Positions 9,245-19,122 of a stretch of DNA of 64,000 nucleotides are shown piece by piece (the first letter of the stretch is position 1; the number at the start of each line of letters is the position of its first letter). Where the stretch lies: the NCBI GenBank assembly GCA_947494335.1, contig CANLUT010000004.1:248001-312000 (forward strand), written 5' to 3'. The translations under genes were made by a program, and so were the position numbers. The stretch comes from Oligoflexales bacterium. GTDB lineage: Bacteria > Bdellovibrionota_B > Oligoflexia > Oligoflexales > RGVZ01. The notes under the pieces were generated by a model. The model was given only the letters and a program-made list of their open reading frames with translations, searched no databases and was not told the DNA's origin.

Positions 9245-10339
9245 ATGAAGATTGCGGCCCTCGTTTCCGGAGGGGTTGATAGTTCGGTGGTGCTCAGCAT
9301 GCTTGCCCGAGAGGGGACGCATGACATCACCGCGTTTTATCTCAAAATATGGCTCGAAGATGAATTGCATTTCCTTGGTCAATGCCCCTGGGAGGAAGAC
9401 CTCTCATACGTCCGCGCTGTCTGCGACAAGTTAAACATTCCCTTGAAGGTCATTCCTCTTCAGCAGGAATATAACGAGCGCGTCGTAAGCTACACCATCT
9501 CTGAACTCAAAGCTGGTCGCACTCCGAGTCCTGATATTTTTTGTAATCAGCGTGTAAAATTCGGCGCTTTCCTCGACCACATTGACGATACCTACGACAG
9601 AATTGCTACTGGTCACTACGCATCCACGTATGAGGAAAACGGACGCGTTTATCTTCGTCAAGCGGTTGATCCCGTGAAAGATCAAACTTACTTTCTATCT
9701 CACCTGTCTCAAGAACAGTTGCAGCGTTGTTTGTTCCCCCTAGGCCCACTACCAAAGGCGCGCGTTCGTGAACTCGCTCACGAAATGGATCTTCCGACGA
9801 AAGATAGGCCCGACAGTCAGGGCATCTGCTTTCTCGGTAAAATCAAATATAACGAATTCGTAAAATTTCACCTCGGGGAGCGTCCAGGCGAAATCAGGGA
9901 ATGGGAAAGCGGAAAAAAACTCGGCAACCATCAGGGTTTTTGGTTTCATACCTATGGTCAACGCAAGGGACTAAGGCTGCACGGCGGTCCATGGTTTGTG
10001 GTCGATAAAGACTGCGACAAAAATGTTGTCTACGTCTCTCACAGCGACTTGCTACAGGATCTGGCGAGAAGAGATTTTATCGTTACTGACGTTAACTGGA
10101 TGAGCAACACCCCGCAAAATTTGGAATTAAAGGTGAAAGTTCGTCATGGACCGAAAAAAGTGGCCTGCCATCTAAATGCAATTAATGATGGCTCTTACTT
10201 AGTCAGCCTCAGCGAACCAGACCCCGGACTTGCTAATGGACAATTTGCCGTATTTTATGATGGTGACAATTGCTTGGGCTCCGGGATGATCCGGTTGCTA
10301 CCGGTTAAATCCCCATCAACTGACACTCTACTTCACTAG
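9245..10339 (+). CDS. mnmA: tRNA-specific 2-thiouridylase MnmA
   Basis: A 364-residue protein with the PP-loop SGGVDSS (8-14), the catalytic Cys100 in SPDIFCNQRVKF and the second catalytic cysteine, Cys195, in GICFLGK. It forms the 2-thio group of the wobble uridine (s2U34) in tRNA for Lys, Glu and Gln, using sulfur relayed from a cysteine desulfurase. Length and motif order are normal. The AT-rich 115 bases upstream are likely to hold its promoter. The hairpin GGAGGcctattggtCCTCC, about 60 bases downstream and followed by TTGTT, may be a weak terminator. Confidence 0.95.
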   Translation: MKIAALVSGGVDSSVVLSMLAREGTHDITAFYLKIWLEDELHFLGQCPWEEDLSYVRAVCDKLNIPLKVIPLQQEYNERVVSYTISELKAGRTPSPDIFCNQRVKFGAFLDHIDDTYDRIATGHYASTYEENGRVYLRQAVDPVKDQTYFLSHLSQEQLQRCLFPLGPLPKARVRELAHEMDLPTKDRPDSQGICFLGKIKYNEFVKFHLGERPGEIREWESGKKLGNHQGFWFHTYGQRKGLRLHGGPWFVVDKDCDKNVVYVSHSDLLQDLARRDFIVTDVNWMSNTPQNLELKVKVRHGPKKVACHLNAINDGSYLVSLSEPDPGLANGQFAVFYDGDNCLGSGMIRLLPVKSPSTDTLLH

Positions 10340-10446
10340 GGTAGACACAAGCATTTTCGCGCGTAACATGCTAAAATCTTTCTTCTAAGCACAACTTGCA
10401 CGGAGGCCTATTGGTCCTCCTTGTTGCATCGAGAGGAGAAAGGTTT

Positions 10447-12321
10447 ATGAAAGGTTTTGTGTCAGCGGCTTGGATGACTTTACTAGGCTTCACACTCTAT
10501 TCAAATGCAGCGTTGGCTCAAATCGGTGAAACAAACGCTCACGGACTCGCACTGGGAACCAAACCAATTTATGGACCAGATCTTAAATTCAAATGGGTCA
10601 ATGAAGCCGCCCCCAAAGGTGGCCGTATTGTTCTTGGGACAATCGGTACGTTCGACTCTCTAAATCCATTTGCGATAAAGAGCTCGGCCGATGGTCTTCT
10701 TTATGGAATCGATGGCAGCGGCACCGTCTTCGAAAATCTTCATATGAGATCCCTTGGGGAAGCCTTCACAACTTACAGTATGCTCGCCAAGGGTGTAGAC
10801 GTGGCCAAAGATGGCATGTCTGTCACATATTACCTTCATTCAGAAGCAAAATGGTCTGACGGCAAACCACTCACCGCTGATGACGTACTTTTCTCCTATA
10901 AAATTCTGACCACAGACAAAGCTCCACCACTGTTTCGCCTGTATTACGGTGACGTTAAAGGTGGACAGGTGATTGACAAAACGACGATTAAATTCACCTT
11001 TAAGACATTTAATCGTGAGCTCCCATTAATCATGGGCGAGTTGCCAATTCTTCCAAAACATATTTACGGCGCCCCTGGTAAAGACTTTATAAAAGCCTAT
11101 GTCAAACAAATGCCTGTGGGGAGTGGGCCATACATTGTCAAATCATACGAATTTGGAAAATACATCGAGTATGCACGTAACCCAAACTACTGGGGCAAGG
11201 ACAAAGCCTTTAGTAAGGGCGCGTGGAACTTCGATACGATTTATGTCAAATACTACAAAGACCAGAATGCCATGATGGAAGGATTTAAAGCTGGAGATTT
11301 CGATATCCGTCCAGAAAACTCTTCCAAGGCTTGGGCGGTGGATCATGCAGGTCCTAAGTGGGACAAAAAATGGATCATGAAGGAACTCTGGCCTCACAAT
11401 CAAAATCAAGGTGGACAAGGATTTGTTTTCAACCTGCGTAAACCAATATTTCAAGACCGACTTACACGAAAAGCCCTCTCGGTTGCTTTCGACTTCGATT
11501 GGGCAAACGAAACACTTTTTTACAAGCAATACACAGTCTCAACATCGTTTTTCAACAATAGCGAGTTCAACGCAAAAGGATTGCCTGATGCAAAAGAATT
11601 AGCTCTTTTAAATCCACTCAAAGACAAATTGCCGTCAGAAGTTTTCACCGAAGCCAAGGACGCTCTTGGGAAAGGCTTGACCGGAAAACGGCGCCTTGCC
11701 GAGGCATTAAATCTTCTGAAAAAAGCTGGCTGGGAGCTTAAAGACGGTGTTCAGACCAACAAGAAAGGCGAAAAACTTACGTTTACGTTCCTTCTCGACT
11801 CCCCGATCATGGGGCGCGTTGTTGAGCCCTATATTGCACAACTTGAAAAAATCGGTATCAAGGTCAATTTAAAGACTGAAGATCCCGCAAATTACGTCAA
11901 GCGCGTTGAGAAGTGGGATTTCGATATGATCAGCATGGCGTTTGGTCAAAGCGAATCTCCAGGTAACGAACAACGCGACTACTGGCACAGCAAAGCAGCG
12001 TCCCAATCGGAAAGTCGTAACTTCATGGGACTTAAAGATCCGGCCGTTGATGCACTCGTAGAAAAAGTCATCGCTGCTAAAAACCGTGAAGAACTTGTAA
12101 TCACGACGAGAGCCTTGGACCGAGTTCTTTGGAATCTGCATATCATGGTTCCTAACTGGTACATGGCAGCCCACCGCGTTTCTTGGTGGAACAAGTTTGG
12201 ACAGACTGGTGAAAAGCCTCTTCAGTATTCACCAACCGAGTTCATGGTTCGTTATGGCTGGTCTGATCAGAATAAAGAAACTGCACTACAGTCCGCCGTT
12301 AAAAACAATAAAAGTCTTTAA
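10447..12321 (+). CDS. yejA: Peptide ABC transporter periplasmic binding protein, YejA type
   Basis: A 624-residue family 5 solute-binding protein with a signal peptide (residues 1-23, ending ALAQ). The mature protein has the hallmark NEAAPKGGRIVLGTIGTFDSL region and YGxP-like loops of oligopeptide-binding proteins. The chosen ATG has GAGAGGAGAAAGG just upstream; an in-frame ATG 51 bases earlier lacks this and would bury the signal peptide. It begins a four-gene unit with two permeases and a double ATPase, the exact yejABEF order. In E. coli and alphaproteobacteria that importer takes up peptides, including microcin C. The cargo here is inferred from the family. Confidence 0.93.
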   Translation: MKGFVSAAWMTLLGFTLYSNAALAQIGETNAHGLALGTKPIYGPDLKFKWVNEAAPKGGRIVLGTIGTFDSLNPFAIKSSADGLLYGIDGSGTVFENLHMRSLGEAFTTYSMLAKGVDVAKDGMSVTYYLHSEAKWSDGKPLTADDVLFSYKILTTDKAPPLFRLYYGDVKGGQVIDKTTIKFTFKTFNRELPLIMGELPILPKHIYGAPGKDFIKAYVKQMPVGSGPYIVKSYEFGKYIEYARNPNYWGKDKAFSKGAWNFDTIYVKYYKDQNAMMEGFKAGDFDIRPENSSKAWAVDHAGPKWDKKWIMKELWPHNQNQGGQGFVFNLRKPIFQDRLTRKALSVAFDFDWANETLFYKQYTVSTSFFNNSEFNAKGLPDAKELALLNPLKDKLPSEVFTEAKDALGKGLTGKRRLAEALNLLKKAGWELKDGVQTNKKGEKLTFTFLLDSPIMGRVVEPYIAQLEKIGIKVNLKTEDPANYVKRVEKWDFDMISMAFGQSESPGNEQRDYWHSKAASQSESRNFMGLKDPAVDALVEKVIAAKNREELVITTRALDRVLWNLHIMVPNWYMAAHRVSWWNKFGQTGEKPLQYSPTEFMVRYGWSDQNKETALQSAVKNNKSL

Positions 12322-12348
12322 GGCATATGTGCTAATGCAAGGACTGTT

Positions 12349-13392
12349 ATGCTGACTTACATCTTTCGCCGTCTGTTACTGCTCGTTCCTACGATCATGG
12401 GAATTGTGATCGTCTGCTTTGCTCTGATGCAAGTGGTCCCGGGCGGTCCTGTTGAATTAGCAATTCAGCAACTGAGAGGGCAGCACTCCAGTGAGTCGGG
12501 CGGAGGCGGAGGAAATTCTTCGCGCAACGTCATCAGACCAGAGCAAATTGAGGAATTGAAGAAACAGTATGGTTTCGACAAGCCGGTCGGAGAGCGTTTA
12601 GCAAGCACGGTCGTGAGTCTTTTCACATTCGACTTTGGACAGTCGTTTAATTATCACGAGAACGTTATTGAGCTGATCAAAAAACGACTTCCGGTTTCAT
12701 TAACACTGGGCATCCCCAGCCTCATTCTCACATACTTGATTTGTATTCCCCTCGGAATCGCCAAAGCAAGGCGCCCATGGAGTCGATTTGATACGTCAAC
12801 GACCGTTGCACTTATGGTTGCCAGCAGCATTCCGAGCTTTGTCATGGGCATCTTGCTGCTAGTTCTTTTCGGCGGAGGCTCGTTTTTAAGCTGGTTCCCT
12901 ATCCGAGGACTTACCAGTGATGGTTTTGAATCATTTAGCACAATTGAAAAAATAAAAGACTACATCTGGCACATGGCTCTACCTGTATTCACATACACGT
13001 TTGCCGGTTTTGCTGGTCTGACAATTCTAACCCGTAACTGGTTTCTAGATGAATTACAGCAACTTTATGTGCAAACTGCGATGGCCAAAGGTGCCAGCGA
13101 AAAGACAATTCTGTACAAACATGTATTTCGTAACGCCATGATCTTGGTGATTGCCGGACTTCCCGCGGCATGCTTTAGCGTCTTCTTCGCGGGCAGCATT
13201 TTTGTGGAGCAAATTTTCTCTCTGGATGGCATCGGACTTTTAACCTGGGAAGCCACAACGCGGAGAGATTATCCGGTGGTTATGGGCATGCTTTTCATCA
13301 CTTCTTTACTCGGACTCTTGCTAAAAATTATGTCTGATCTCATTCTGGTTCTAGTTGACCCAAGAATCAGTCTTGATGCAAACCGGTCCTAG
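12349..13392 (+). CDS. yejB: Peptide ABC transporter permease YejB
   Basis: A 347-residue inner membrane permease of the DppB/OppB type. It has an N-terminal membrane helix (IFRRLLLLVPTIMGIV), a periplasmic loop with a Gly/Ser-rich stretch (GGGGGNSSRN), then five further helices. The EAA cytoplasmic loop (YVQTAMAKGASEKTILYKH) contacts the ATPase. An AAGGA ribosome site precedes the ATG, 27 bases after yejA. Pairing with yejE, whose likely start is 13 bases downstream of its stop, shows operon structure. Confidence 0.94.
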   Translation: MLTYIFRRLLLLVPTIMGIVIVCFALMQVVPGGPVELAIQQLRGQHSSESGGGGGNSSRNVIRPEQIEELKKQYGFDKPVGERLASTVVSLFTFDFGQSFNYHENVIELIKKRLPVSLTLGIPSLILTYLICIPLGIAKARRPWSRFDTSTTVALMVASSIPSFVMGILLLVLFGGGSFLSWFPIRGLTSDGFESFSTIEKIKDYIWHMALPVFTYTFAGFAGLTILTRNWFLDELQQLYVQTAMAKGASEKTILYKHVFRNAMILVIAGLPAACFSVFFAGSIFVEQIFSLDGIGLLTWEATTRRDYPVVMGMLFITSLLGLLLKIMSDLILVLVDPRISLDANRS

Positions 13393-13405
13393 GCGAGGAA
13401 GGGTC

Positions 13406-14452
13406 ATGACACTCGAAAAACCTAAACATCGAATCTCACCGGAAACACGACGTAAGCTTCTCGCTTTTAAACGCCAACGGATGGGCTACTACTCCTCGAT
13501 CGTTTTACTGATATTAATCGTCATTTCGATGGCTTCTGAAGTGATCTCAAATAGTCAGCCACTTGTGGTTCGTTATCAAGGTCAATGGTTCTATCCAATT
13601 GTTCACACCTATAGTGATAAGACTTTTGGGGGAATCTTTGATACGCCCGCTGATTATCATGACCCAGACACGAAGAAGGAGCTATCCGCTGAAGGCAACT
13701 TTGCCATCTGGCCGATCAATCGCTGGGACTATAAAACAATCAACCCAAATCCTGGTCTTCAGCACCCAAGCCCCCCGTCCTCTGAAAACTTCCTCGGCAC
13801 CGATGATCGAGGACGAGACCTCCTCGCAAGACTACTCTACGGTATTAGAATTTCAGTAGGTTTTGGTGTCGCTGGCGTACTTATCTATACAATTATTGGA
13901 ATCATCATTGGAGCGATTCAAGGGTACTTTGGCGGCTGGGTCGATATGATTATTCAGCGTGTCATCGAGATCTGGGACTCACTGCCCTACATTTATATGC
14001 TGATTATTTTAGCGTCCCTGTTCGAGCCAGGCCTGGGAATTCTACTTCTATTACTCGCACTCTTTAATTGGACAAGAGTTCAAGATTACGTACGGATCGA
14101 TTTTTTTAAGGCTCGCAATTTGGACTATGTAAAAGCTGCAAAAGCACTTGGTGTCAGTGATGTTGGCATCATGATGAGACACATACTTCCAAATGCGCTC
14201 ACAAACATTATCATCAGGCTTCCATTCGCGGTAATTGGCACCATCGAAGCACTTGTGTCCTTGGACTACCTTGGTTTTGGCGTACAAAGTCCAACACCGA
14301 GCATTGGTGAACTTTTCAAGCAGGCTCAATCACATCTCGACGCTTGGTGGTTGTTATTGTTTACAGGTGGAACCCTCCTTGTCTTAACCCTCTTGGTAAC
14401 CAATATTGGCTTTACCATTCTTGACACCCTTGATCCGAGACGAAATGGATGA
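13406..14452 (+). CDS. yejE: Peptide ABC transporter permease YejE
   Basis: About 348 residues of the DppC/OppC permease family. It has an N-terminal helix (about 25-45), a long periplasmic segment typical of YejE that ends in LGTDDRGRDLLARLLYGIR, then five helices with the EAA loop YVKAAKALGVSDVGIMMRH. The ATG at 13406 has GAGGAAGGG just before it. An in-frame ATG at 13355 inside yejB lacks such a site and is not preferred. The stop overlaps the start of the ATPase gene by four bases (ATGA), indicating translational coupling. Confidence 0.94.
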   Translation: MTLEKPKHRISPETRRKLLAFKRQRMGYYSSIVLLILIVISMASEVISNSQPLVVRYQGQWFYPIVHTYSDKTFGGIFDTPADYHDPDTKKELSAEGNFAIWPINRWDYKTINPNPGLQHPSPPSSENFLGTDDRGRDLLARLLYGIRISVGFGVAGVLIYTIIGIIIGAIQGYFGGWVDMIIQRVIEIWDSLPYIYMLIILASLFEPGLGILLLLLALFNWTRVQDYVRIDFFKARNLDYVKAAKALGVSDVGIMMRHILPNALTNIIIRLPFAVIGTIEALVSLDYLGFGVQSPTPSIGELFKQAQSHLDAWWLLLFTGGTLLVLTLLVTNIGFTILDTLDPRRNG

Positions 14453-16503
14453 GACAGAACCCGATGATACTGAAAGTTGACAATCTGCGGACATGGTTTG
14501 AGACAACGGCTGGAAAAGCTAAAGCTGTTGACGGTGTATCGTTTGACTTAGAAAAAGGTCGAACACTCGCGGTGGTCGGAGAATCTGGATGCGGTAAGAC
14601 CGTCCTGGCGACAACGATCATGCGACTATTTCGCAGGCCAGGAGTCTCTCACCCATCAGGGCAGGTGCTTTATAACAATCTTAATCTTTTAGACCTTTCA
14701 CCGATAGAAATGGAAGCTATTCGCGGTCGTCATATCGCCATGATCTTTCAAGAACCCATGGCTGCGCTCAATCCAGTCTGGACGGTGAGGGATCAAATCG
14801 CAGAGCCCATGATTCGGCACTTAAAAGCCAGCAAGGATTCGGCCTATCGTCGAGCGCTTGAGCTTTTGGAAGAATTAGGCGTTCCCTCTCCGGACCGCGT
14901 TATGACAACCTGGCCCCATACCTTGTCCGGAGGCATGCGTCAGCGTGTAGCGATCGCCATGGCACTAGCTTGTAAGCCTGATATCCTCATCGCCGATGAG
15001 CCGACCACCGCACTTGACGTCACTGTTCAGGCCCAGATTTTAAGACTGATTCGCGAAATGCAAAAGTCTCTTGGTATGGCTACCATTCTCATTACACATG
15101 ATCTCGGTGTGGTTAACGAAGTGGCCGACGACGTCATGGTGATGTACTCGGGACGCGTCATAGAAAAAGGTCTAACAAAGGATGTCTTGTTTAGCCCAAA
15201 ACATCCCTACACAGAGAAACTTCTAGCAGCTGTTCCGGTAATTTCTGGTGACCGTAAATTATTGGCCTCGATTGAAGGACAAGTGAAACCGGCCACAGCA
15301 TTTGTGGATGGATGCCGATTTGCCGATCGCTGCGGTGATGCAGGACCTCGCTGCCACGAGTCCACCGCACCAGACCTTTATTCTTCTGGGACTCAGCAAG
15401 TCGCTTGCTTCAAGTACGACAGCAAAAACCCCCTGAAAACGACCGCACAGAAAAAATCTGTAGAGCACGTCTCTGCCAAGAAAAAACTGCCCGCCATCGG
15501 AAAGCCTATTCTTGATCTGAAGCAATTGAAAACCTGGTTTCCTGTTCAGGCTGGGATATTCAGAAGCGTTGTTGGACACGTGAAGGCCGTTGATGACATC
15601 TCTTTAAAGATTTATCCCGGGCAAACGCTTGCACTGGTAGGGGAGTCAGGATGCGGAAAGTCAACACTCGGTCAGACGATCTTACGTCTGATCGATGCCA
15701 CATCCGGCGAAGCGATTCTTAGCACCGACGCCGAATTGACTGATATCCTCAAGACTGACCGAGCGCACTTGCGAACCCTACGCAAAGAAATGCAGATCAT
15801 ATTTCAGGATCCTTTTGCGTCGTTAAATCCAAGATTCTCGGTTCGAGAAATTATCGATGAGGGTCTGAAGATTCATGCACCGAGTCTAGGCCCGGATGAA
15901 CGTGAGAAACGAATTGGCGACACACTGGAAGAAGTCGGATTGCCACGTGACACGATGTATCGTTATCCTCATGAATTTAGTGGCGGCCAACGTCAGAGGA
16001 TCGCCATCGCCCGCGCTATTATCTTGAAACCGAAGCTTCTGATCTTGGACGAAGCCACCAGTGCTCTCGATGTATCAATTCAAGCTCAAGTGCTTAATCT
16101 ATTGCAAGAGCTGCAACAAAAACTTGGTCTTGCATACATCTTTATCACCCACAACTTGGGCGTTGTGCGCTACATCGCCGATCATGTGGCCGTCATGTAC
16201 CTTGGTAAAATAGTTGAGTTTGGCGCAGCCGATGACATCCTCCATAAGCCATCTCACCCCTATACCCAAAAACTCATCGCGAGTGTCCCTGAAATAAAGA
16301 TAGGAGCCGAACTCCCAGAACCACTAGAAGGAGACGTTCCATCTCCAGTCAAGCCACCTTCGGGTTGCACCTTTCATCCACGCTGTCCATTAATGAAGTC
16401 CAAAGATTCCCGTGGCGAAAACGTTGCCTCCTGCTCGGCCCAAGCTCCAGACCTTCGACCTTCCAGTGGTGACTCTGCGCTGGTTCGCTGCCATTTCGCT
16501 TAG
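14449..16503 (+). CDS. yejF: Peptide ABC transporter double ATP-binding protein YejF
   Basis: A 684-residue fusion of two DppD/DppF-like ATPase domains. Each has a Walker A (GESGCGKTVL near 45; GESGCGKSTL near 400), an ABC signature (LSGGMRQRVAI and FSGGQRQRIAI) and a Walker B (ILIADEPTTALD and LLILDEATSALD). Each half ends in the Cys-containing oligopeptide ABC C-terminal region (CRFADRC, CTFHPRCPL). It drives the YejBE channel. Starts at 14449 (ATGA overlap) and 14464 are both possible. The gene completes the importer; no dedicated peptidase is linked. Confidence 0.94.
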   Translation: MRQNPMILKVDNLRTWFETTAGKAKAVDGVSFDLEKGRTLAVVGESGCGKTVLATTIMRLFRRPGVSHPSGQVLYNNLNLLDLSPIEMEAIRGRHIAMIFQEPMAALNPVWTVRDQIAEPMIRHLKASKDSAYRRALELLEELGVPSPDRVMTTWPHTLSGGMRQRVAIAMALACKPDILIADEPTTALDVTVQAQILRLIREMQKSLGMATILITHDLGVVNEVADDVMVMYSGRVIEKGLTKDVLFSPKHPYTEKLLAAVPVISGDRKLLASIEGQVKPATAFVDGCRFADRCGDAGPRCHESTAPDLYSSGTQQVACFKYDSKNPLKTTAQKKSVEHVSAKKKLPAIGKPILDLKQLKTWFPVQAGIFRSVVGHVKAVDDISLKIYPGQTLALVGESGCGKSTLGQTILRLIDATSGEAILSTDAELTDILKTDRAHLRTLRKEMQIIFQDPFASLNPRFSVREIIDEGLKIHAPSLGPDEREKRIGDTLEEVGLPRDTMYRYPHEFSGGQRQRIAIARAIILKPKLLILDEATSALDVSIQAQVLNLLQELQQKLGLAYIFITHNLGVVRYIADHVAVMYLGKIVEFGAADDILHKPSHPYTQKLIASVPEIKIGAELPEPLEGDVPSPVKPPSGCTFHPRCPLMKSKDSRGENVASCSAQAPDLRPSSGDSALVRCHFA

Positions 16504-16512
16504 GCTCACCGA

Positions 16513-18909
16513 CTAACTTGGCATTACAGTAACCGCACCAGGAAGGGCCGCCGACGATGCTGTGGCAGGGAAAAACGCGTCATGAATCCCCAAGGCAACC
16601 TCTAGCACCTGACTGATATTTTCAACCAACGTGATGGTCATCTGTGACAAAACCTCCGATGGAACATCTGCCAGATCTTTCTCATTTCGCTTCGGAATCA
16701 ATACGTGCTCCACACCAGATCGATGCGCTGCCAAAATCTTTTCTTTGATACCACCAACGGGAGTTACTTGGCCCCGCAGTGTCACTTCTCCTGTCATGGC
16801 TAGCTTCGGATTGACCCTAAATCCTGTTAGTAACGATGCCAAGGCAGTTAGCATCGTCACACCTGCACTCGGACCATCTTTTGGAATCGCCCCTGAGGGC
16901 ACATGGATATGAAGATCACGTTTATCGAAGTCCGTCACCTTAAGAAAAACGGCTAAGTTGCTTCTGACTAAGCTCAGAGCAATCTGAGCTGACTCCTTCA
17001 TCACATCACCGAGCTGTCCTGTAAGAATTAGACGCCCACTACCAGCCATCTGTGCTGCTTCAACAAATAACACATCACCGCCAACTGGCGTCCAAGCAAG
17101 ACCCGTCACGACTCCCGGGGGAACAATCCGATCAGTCTCCTCATACTCGTAGCGTTCGGATCCAAGAGCCTCACGCACCCGATCGCCTGTGATAACCAAA
17201 CTTTCGTAGGTTGCGTCTGCAATCTTTTCCGCCGCATAGCGACAAATGGCCTGAATCTGCCTTTGAAGACCCCGAACACCAGCTTCTCTGGTGTAGGACT
17301 GAATGACTTTCAGAAGAGACGAGTCAGTAAATGAGACCTGCTCTGACGCAAGACCATGCTCCCCTAACTGCTTCGGCACTAAATGGTCACGAGCAATAGC
17401 AAGCTTTTCTGCCGTTATGTAGCCTGAAAGCTCGATGATTTCCATCCGGTCCAATAATGGACCAGGAATCGAATCTAACGTGTTCGCTGTGGCAATGAAA
17501 AACACATCACTTAAGTCAAATGGAACATCGAGATAATGATCGGTGAACTCCCTATTCTGCTCGGGATCGAGAACCTCCAGCAAGGCTGCCGCCGGATCTC
17601 CTGTGTAACCGCGACCCAATTTATCTATCTCATCGAGTAGAAAAACCGGATTTTTCACACCAACACGCTTGATTGACTGAATGATACGACCTGGCATTGC
17701 ACCAATATAGGTTTTCCGGTGTCCACGAATCTCGGCATCGTCACGCACACCACCCAAAGCTGTGCGAATAAACTTTCGTCCTAGGGCTTTAGCAATGCTC
17801 TCACCCAGAGACGTTTTCCCAACCCCTGGCGGACCGACAAATAAAATGATGGAACCGCGTTTATCTTTCTTCAGCTTCATCACAGCCAGATGCTGTACAA
17901 TTCGCTTTTTGATCTTTTCTAATCCATAGTGATCGGCATTCAAGACATCCCGCGCATGCCCCAAATCCAATTGATCCTCGGTTGAGATGTTCCATGGCAT
18001 TGCCAGTAGCAAATCTAGATAATTACGAATCACATGAGTTTCTGGACTACTTGGTCCGATGGAATCAAGGCGCTTTGCCTCGTCCATAGCTACCGCACGA
18101 ACAGACTCCGGCAGATTAGCCTCATTGATCCTACGAATGTAATCTTCATCGGCTTCGCTCTTGGTCTCACCAAGCTCGTCTCGGATTGTTTTGATCTGTT
18201 CTCGAAGAATGGCTTCACGCTGATGTTTACCTATCTTCTCATTGAGCTTGTTGCGAACATCAACCTGGATTTCCAATGTCTTCTTTTGATCTGCCATTAG
18301 CTCCAATACAACCAAAGCTCGCTGCTTGGAACTATCGATTTCCAGTATTTCCTGACGCTTAGGCAGAGAAACATCCAAATTCTCAATCATGATCGGCATA
18401 AACGCGTCGAGGTCATCGACAGCTTCTAGCAAGGCTTCGAGGTGCGAGGTATCACCAGGAATGAGAGCTAATATTTCTTTGGCAAGAATTTTTGCGTTCG
18501 CCAGCAATGCCTTACCAGTCGCCGGATCACAATCATCGAGCTCCTCAGCTGCAATAAACGCAGCAGAAAGATACGCGGCATCATCAGTAAGGTCGGAGAG
18601 GGTCACGCGCTCAAGCCCTGTAACCACGAGCTGAAACCCCTTTTTGGAGTCACCCACCTTTTTATCGATTCTGGCTAAAACGCCAGTAAGGTAGGTTTCA
18701 TCCTTATGGACTTTCGAGCCATCCCCAGTCTCAACACGCTGCGCAACAATGATGACGCGGTTATCAAATAACTCAGTGGCCGCGTTTACTGCCGCCACAC
18801 TTTGGGGGCGGTTGATAACCAAAGGAACCGTACGGCCGCGAAATAACACATAATTTCTTGTAACAATGACCGGTATACGGCCTGGTTTTTCCTTCAGCTT
18901 GGCATCCAT
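16513..18909 (-). CDS. lon: ATP-dependent protease Lon
   Basis: About 798 residues in three parts: an N-terminal substrate domain, a AAA+ domain with Walker A GPPGVGKTSLG and Walker B VFLLDEIDKLG, and a C-terminal Ser-Lys protease. The nucleophile lies in PKDGPSAGVTM and the lysine in GGIKEKILAAHR. It degrades misfolded and regulatory proteins in the cytoplasm. The ATG at 18909 is chosen because AAAGGTGG lies eight bases upstream and because a sigma-32-like promoter sits about 60 bases upstream. Earlier in-frame ATG (18960) and TTG (18993) codons would fall at or before the predicted transcription start. Confidence 0.95.
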   Translation of the reverse strand: MDAKLKEKPGRIPVIVTRNYVLFRGRTVPLVINRPQSVAAVNAATELFDNRVIIVAQRVETGDGSKVHKDETYLTGVLARIDKKVGDSKKGFQLVVTGLERVTLSDLTDDAAYLSAAFIAAEELDDCDPATGKALLANAKILAKEILALIPGDTSHLEALLEAVDDLDAFMPIMIENLDVSLPKRQEILEIDSSKQRALVVLELMADQKKTLEIQVDVRNKLNEKIGKHQREAILREQIKTIRDELGETKSEADEDYIRRINEANLPESVRAVAMDEAKRLDSIGPSSPETHVIRNYLDLLLAMPWNISTEDQLDLGHARDVLNADHYGLEKIKKRIVQHLAVMKLKKDKRGSIILFVGPPGVGKTSLGESIAKALGRKFIRTALGGVRDDAEIRGHRKTYIGAMPGRIIQSIKRVGVKNPVFLLDEIDKLGRGYTGDPAAALLEVLDPEQNREFTDHYLDVPFDLSDVFFIATANTLDSIPGPLLDRMEIIELSGYITAEKLAIARDHLVPKQLGEHGLASEQVSFTDSSLLKVIQSYTREAGVRGLQRQIQAICRYAAEKIADATYESLVITGDRVREALGSERYEYEETDRIVPPGVVTGLAWTPVGGDVLFVEAAQMAGSGRLILTGQLGDVMKESAQIALSLVRSNLAVFLKVTDFDKRDLHIHVPSGAIPKDGPSAGVTMLTALASLLTGFRVNPKLAMTGEVTLRGQVTPVGGIKEKILAAHRSGVEHVLIPKRNEKDLADVPSEVLSQMTITLVENISQVLEVALGIHDAFFPATASSAALPGAVTVMPS

Positions 18910-18966
18910 GACTATATCCACCTTTCGTAGAAAAACTCTGAGCGAGTCCAATTCGCTCATAGCGCA

Positions 18967-18994
18967 ATATGGGGCCGAATCGACCTCTGTCAAG
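18967..18994 (-). promoter_or_regulatory. Heat-shock (sigma-32/RpoH-like) promoter of lon
   Basis: Reading the minus strand, CTTGAC (18994-18989), 14 bases, then CCCCATAT (18974-18967). This matches the RpoH consensus CTTGAA, 13-17 bases, CCCCATNT, as known in proteobacteria. Transcription would begin near 18960, leaving a leader of about 50 bases before the ATG at 18909. Lon is a classic heat-shock gene, so the match makes sense. The same bases also give TTGACA as a sigma-70 -35 box. Confidence 0.7.
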
Positions 18995-19033
18995 GTCGGG
19001 GCAACCTGGTGAAAATGTCCAAATATTTATGTT

Positions 19034-19062
19034 TTGCAGGATGCCTCAAATTTTGCCATAAT
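19034..19062 (+). promoter_or_regulatory. Sigma-70-like promoter of the MTHFR gene
   Basis: TTGCAG (19034-19039), 17 bases, then CATAAT (19057-19062), about 60 bases upstream of the MTHFR ATG. Five of six positions match the -10 consensus, and the spacing is ideal. No riboswitch fold is evident in the leader. Confidence 0.5.
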
Positions 19063-19122
19063 CCGGCGCCCCTTGTGCCCTTAATATGTGAGACTTAGAA
19101 CCAATAGTTGGACTTTTGGATC

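Noticed and set aside
18910-18993. Upstream TTG and ATG starts for lon
   Set aside because: They fall at or before the predicted transcription start and lack a ribosome site, while ATG 18909 has AAAGGTGG.
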